Below, piece by piece: positions 60,036-64,000 of a stretch of DNA of 64,000 nucleotides. Source of the DNA: Hevea brasiliensis (Eukaryota > Streptophyta > Magnoliopsida > Malpighiales > Euphorbiaceae); NCBI RefSeq assembly GCF_030052815.1, contig NC_079503.1, positions 49,890,735 to 49,954,734 on the forward strand, written 5' to 3'. The position numbers and the translations under genes are program-made. The notes under the pieces were generated by a model. That model saw nothing but the letters and a program-made list of their open reading frames with translations. It ran no database searches and was not told the origin of the DNA. Numbering within the stretch: position 1 is the first letter of the stretch; each line of letters starts with the position of its first letter.

Positions 60036-61339
60036 TGTAACACCCCTATTTGCATAGCCTGGTATATTTCACTATTCCAGTGACCGGAGTTGGTCCGGAC
60101 AATTAAGGGGATTGGAGCCACACTTAAGACAATTAGATAAGCCATAAACACAAATAATTAGTAATTGTCAATTAGTTAAGTATAAATAAAAAAAAATAGA
60201 ACATAAGAAGTTAAACGAGCCAAGAGTCACAGCGATGGGTGACCTTCTCGAGAACGACTGCGAAGTTGACTTAAACTCAAATTTCGAACCGTAAAATGTG
60301 ACACCGCGGTCCTTAGGACCACTATAAACACAGTGGATAAGAGAAAATCACGAAAAAGAATTGTTAAGCCAGTCAAATAATTAGGTCAAGGATCCGAAAG
60401 AAATATTGAATTATTTGCAAACCGGGTTAAACCAGCGAGGGGCAATTTGGTCAATTGACCCCGAGAGCTGACTCCTGATCTAACTGTCAAATAAAATCGG
60501 AGAAAAGAAAATTTGGGAGTCATAAATTAAATTAAAGAACTAATAGAAAAATAAAAAAAAAATAAAAAAAGAAAGAAAATGAAAAAGGTGTAGGAAGATG
60601 ACATCATGCATGACATCATGCATGATGCCATAAATCCTATAATTAATAAATTAATTAAATTGATTTTTTTTGGGTCTTCCATAAGACAAAATAAATAAAA
60701 GAAAGGAAAAGAAAAAAAAAATAATTTAGTCTTCTTCTTCACCTTGTGCCGCCTCACTCTCCCTCTCATCTCCATGAATTTTCCTCCATTAAAGCTTGCA
60801 CTCAAGCTTTGAAATCCTTACTAAACCTCAACTTCTCCCATAATTGCTTCATAAAAACTTGATTTAATCACTTGAGAAGAAGATTGGTCATCAAAAAAAG
60901 AAGAAAAGAAGAAAGAAAATTGGAGAAAAGGGGAGTTAGAAGTTGCTACACAAAGGTTAGTGATTTAAGTTACAAATGAGTTTATTACTTGTGTTTATAA
61001 CTTAGTTAACTTAGAAATATGCTTAAAATGAAAAAAAAATTTGTTGAGGGACAATGAATGATTTTCGGCCAGCATGTATATGGGGTAGTTATTGCATGAT
61101 TTGATTAACTTAGATGGTGATATGAACTTTAAGTAGTTAAATGGTTGTGATTAAAGGCTTGAATTAACTAAATGCAAGGAAATTGTGAATTAGGGTCTTA
61201 GACATTAGGGTTTCAAGACCAAAAATGTGAGAAACTTGTAAATGATGTCTTGGACCTATTTTGAAGTGAGAAATGGTCAATGGTGACCAAATTAAGTGTG
61301 TTGGAATGGTTGGAGTTAAGGCCAAATTCGGATTGAGTA

Positions 61340-61365
61340 TGGTCATGCTGTTGGCAGCATGACCA
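61340..61365. other. Perfect hairpin TGGTCATGCTG / CAGCATGACCA
   Basis: 11-bp arms, loop TTGG. The counterpart at 35226-35251 has 10-bp arms with a different loop (GCCAGT); a decayed version is at 42656-42675. Confidence 0.75.
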
Positions 61366-61545
61366 AGTTACTTTTGATGGACCAAAAATGAAATTTTACA
61401 AGTCCAATTGGTATGAGACCAATTGGGAATGAAACTAGACACTAAATGACACAATTTTCATTTAGGAAGCATGCCCAAAAAGTGACCAAAACCTAGTGAA
61501 CAAATTGACTAAACTTGGAAAATCACAGTCTGTCCCTGTACAAAT

Positions 61546-61578
61546 TGACCAAATGAACAGTGTTCGTTCATTTGGTCA
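61546..61578. other. Perfect palindrome TGACCAAATGAAC / GTTCATTTGGTCA
   Basis: 13-bp arms around a 7-nt loop. Orthologous palindromes lie at 27770-27802 (A), 35016-35042 (B) and 25047-25073 (D copy 5). Confidence 0.8.
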
Positions 61579-63729
61579 TAAATTAAGCTAGGTAGGTCAA
61601 AATGACCTGAAATTTTACCAGTGGTTAGTTGAGATATAGACCTAAAACTTTCATGAAGAACACAAACACAAATTATGCCATTTACCAAGTCATTTGGCCA
61701 CTCTAATTTGGTGACCTAAAACTGCCAGAACCAAAATTTGCCCAGAAAACTGGGTTAAGTCCAATTCGGCAACCATGGTTCAAATAGCTATAACTTGAGC
61801 TACAAAACTCCAATTGGAGTGATTCAAAAAGGAGAATTTAGTTAAGACAATAGGGAACATTTTCTATGAAGAAAGTTTTGCCAAATTTCAACAGCAAGAT
61901 GACCAATGGAACAGTGCAACCTTAGACAGCAAAACTAAAAATTTGCAAATTTGCCTAAAAGACTTAGAATTAGAATAAACAATCAAAACCAACAAATTTA
62001 GTGACCAAAATATGGTATGTGGGTGAAGTTGGAATTCCCATACCTATTTAGCCTTAAAAAGTCAACAAATTGACTTGAATAGTACCATGAATAGTAACTC
62101 TAAAATGAAAATTTCCAAGAATGTTAGTTTAAGCATATTTGGGCTAGAACTAAGTATTTATGAATTAATTATTGGATTTACTGTGAAATAAGATAATGAA
62201 ACACTATAAATGTTGTGTTTCAACTGAAAAAGACCCGGAAGGTATAAGGGACTGAGTCAAGGCTTAGAGGCGACTCACGTTAGGTTTGTGCATAAAAATT
62301 TTAAATTATAGTTTTCACAATGGAAATTGATTTGTTATACATTGTGAATGTGTTTGTTCATTATGAATTTCGAGAATGTTGTGTTGCCTATTCTATAATG
62401 GAAATTTGGAAGGAAAATTAATTATTGATTTGTATGAAATATTTAAACAATATGGTTTTGAATTTAGTTATGGCTTTGAAAATCTTATTTGAAAAATAGT
62501 GTGTTGCCTACCTTGTAAATGAAAAGTTTAGAATGAAATATGATTTGTGAATTGTATAAAATATTTGAATAACTTGATTTAAATTGTTTTTACTTCACAC
62601 TTGGCATGGCAATACTAATATGTTCCTCCTCCACTTGTGGGGTGAGTTTGATATTTGATCATTTTCCTCCCTCTCTGGCTTTCCAGTCTGAGGGGCGAGT
62701 TTGGATGAGTACTCATTAGCTAGCTAGCCACCTCCCTCATTGATTTTGATTAGTGGGGTGAGTATGCCTTGTCGTGATGTACACATGACATGTTCGGAAA
62801 TTTTGTGTCATGGCATAAGATGTGTTATTGTTTGGCAATACTATGTTTATTAAATTATTTGATCAAGTTGTATTATATTAAGCTTTGAAAATTATGATTT
62901 GTTATAAATGTGATTTGAGAAAAAAATTGTGAAATGAGATTATGAAATTTTTGAATGATGATTTATTCATAAATGTTTTATATTATGCATTTTATGCTTT
63001 ATTGTGCATCACTGAGTATTTATATCTCAGCGATAGCTTTAACTTGCTGTCGCAGATAGAGAGAAGGACTTAGCAGCAGAGCGAGCTGCTACAGTTAGAG
63101 AAGAGTACCATTGAAGAATTTTTGTACGGGTATTTGTCTATACCCTGATAGTTTAGTTTGATGTAAATATGATAGTATGCATATGTATCTCTGTAATTTG
63201 AGCAGTTGTACAGATAAAATTGTAATAATATTATTTTTGAGATTTTGCATCTGTAAATTAACTTATGACTGTAAATTAATGATTTAAAATGTAATGTGCA
63301 TGAGTTATAAAATGTTTTGAGATATTAATTCTTGATTTGAAATTTGGATTTTTAATTGAAGTGTTGCTATTGTTGTTGATTTGAAGTTTGGTTGTTGCAA
63401 ATGGAGTTGTGATTGAGAAATATATTGGGAGTGTTTCTATTTTCAGGTTTTGAAGAATTGTTTTCTCAAAATACAGATGGCACTCTGCCGAAATTTTTAT
63501 AAAATTTGCGAAAAAATAAAAATGGACAAAAATTTTTACTAGTTTTAAACTTTGAATAAATGTTTTTATTTCCTACCAAAATTCTCACCATTTCCAAAAT
63601 GTAAGAAAATGTTATTAAAATCCCTTATAGTATATTTAATGGGTTACCGGTAGGCGAAGTACGGTAATTCATTAGGTGTACTACGGGAACATGTTACATC
63701 TTACGAGGAGTAAGGTGTGACATGTTTAG

Positions 63730-63741
63730 TGGTATTAGAGC
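63730..63741 (+). other. Element C2 primer binding site
   Basis: TGGTATTAGAGC, one C-to-T mismatch from the initiator tRNA-Met complement, seven bases from the LTR end. Confidence 0.85.
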
Positions 63742-63907
63742 AAGGTTTTAACATAAATTTTGAACTGTGAATTTGAAATATTTTGTCGGTAAATATAACT
63801 GCTCAAATGTTTGATATTTATGACATATTTACATCATGAATATGCACTAACGGAGGTCAACCTCCTTATGTTTGTTATCCGAGAGTAGAAAATTTTTGGA
63901 AAACGGA

Positions 63908-64000
63908 ATGGAGGAGGGAGATCATTCCGTAGAGCAATCTGTCGAGGTTGAGGCCCGAGGAGAAGCCCCAGCACTCCAGAATATGAGTGGGTCAGCCACT
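63908..64000 (+). CDS. Element C2 gag, N-terminus (partial)
   Basis: ATG at 63908 opens MEEGDHSVEQSVEVEARGEAP, aligned with the gag starts of B and E. The 31 codons in the window have no stop. The frame continues past 64000, so the state of the rest is unknown. The acidic N-terminus precedes the capsid-type domain in relatives. Confidence 0.85.
   Translation, partial: MEEGDHSVEQSVEVEARGEAPALQNMSGSAT

Larger units (their letters stand above)
60036..63722 (+). mobile_element. Element C2 5' LTR
   Basis: 3687 bp, TGTAACACCCC..GTAAGGTGTGACA. Contains an extended GACATCATGCATGACATCATGCATGATG-like repeat near 60598-60632, a TGGTCATGCTG hairpin (61340-61365), a 13-bp-arm palindrome (61546-61578) and the basal stem-loop (63010-63055). 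Minus-strand ORFs at 60527 and 61164 are not genes. Confidence 0.9.
60036..64000 (+). mobile_element. Element C2: gypsy retrotransposon, 5' end (runs off window)
   Basis: Full 5' LTR 60036-63722, primer site and first 31 gag codons. Start TGTAACACCCC; left target site CTTCA; the right end lies beyond the window. The LTR is closest to the family C LTR at 37022-40567. Confidence 0.9.

Overview
This window is plant nuclear DNA made almost wholly of nested Ty3/gypsy LTR retrotransposons. The gag-pol remnants end in a chromodomain (motif VKVLW...EATWE) and the primer sites match the 3' end of initiator tRNA-Met (TGGTATCAGAGC). LTRs are 3.1-4.3 kb. These features point to the Tekay/Del chromovirus lineage of an angiosperm, probably a eudicot, in pericentromeric-type heterochromatin. 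The species cannot be named from the sequence. I see no host gene.

Layout. 1-1580 is AT-rich decayed sequence, possibly an old antisense LTR. 1581-2782 is an antisense piece of a family A LTR, fused through 8 bp of microhomology to the 3' end of a family A integrase (2778-3461) and the first 188 bp of its LTR. 3661-26342 is a head-to-tail array of a non-autonomous element, family D (minus strand): five LTRs of about 4.3 kb alternate with four internal regions of about 350 bp that hold only a primer binding site, a leader remnant and a polypurine tract. The array runs head-to-head into element A (26347-50913, plus strand, about 11 kb without its insertions). A is itself broken by two insertions. 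The first (30687-40567, TSD GCTGC) joins a family C LTR to a Cassandra TRIM with 5S rRNA-like LTRs, and that TRIM is split by gypsy element B (30821-36509). The second is a solo family C LTR (41403-45104, TSD TCCAG). A lies in the 5' LTR of element E (50914-60035, plus strand). E's 3' LTR is cut by element C2 (60036 to the window end), whose gag start is open where visible.

Insertion order, oldest to youngest within each chain: E, then A, then the LTR-C/Cassandra block, then B; the solo LTR entered A and C2 entered E independently. Every gag-pol in A, B and E is broken by stops, frameshifts, deletions or loss of catalytic residues. Nearly all in-frame stops look like C-to-T or G-to-A changes at CAG or TGG codons, as expected from methylated DNA.

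D shares its primer-site leader, polypurine tract and LTR ends with A, so it probably relied on A-type proteins. Families A, C and D share LTR palindromes and a repeated module of about 180-200 bp; a basal stem-loop is also shared with E. Most interesting: the D array, the LTR-C/Cassandra chimera with one shared TSD, and a 75-nt intron-like insert just after the catalytic Glu of A's integrase.
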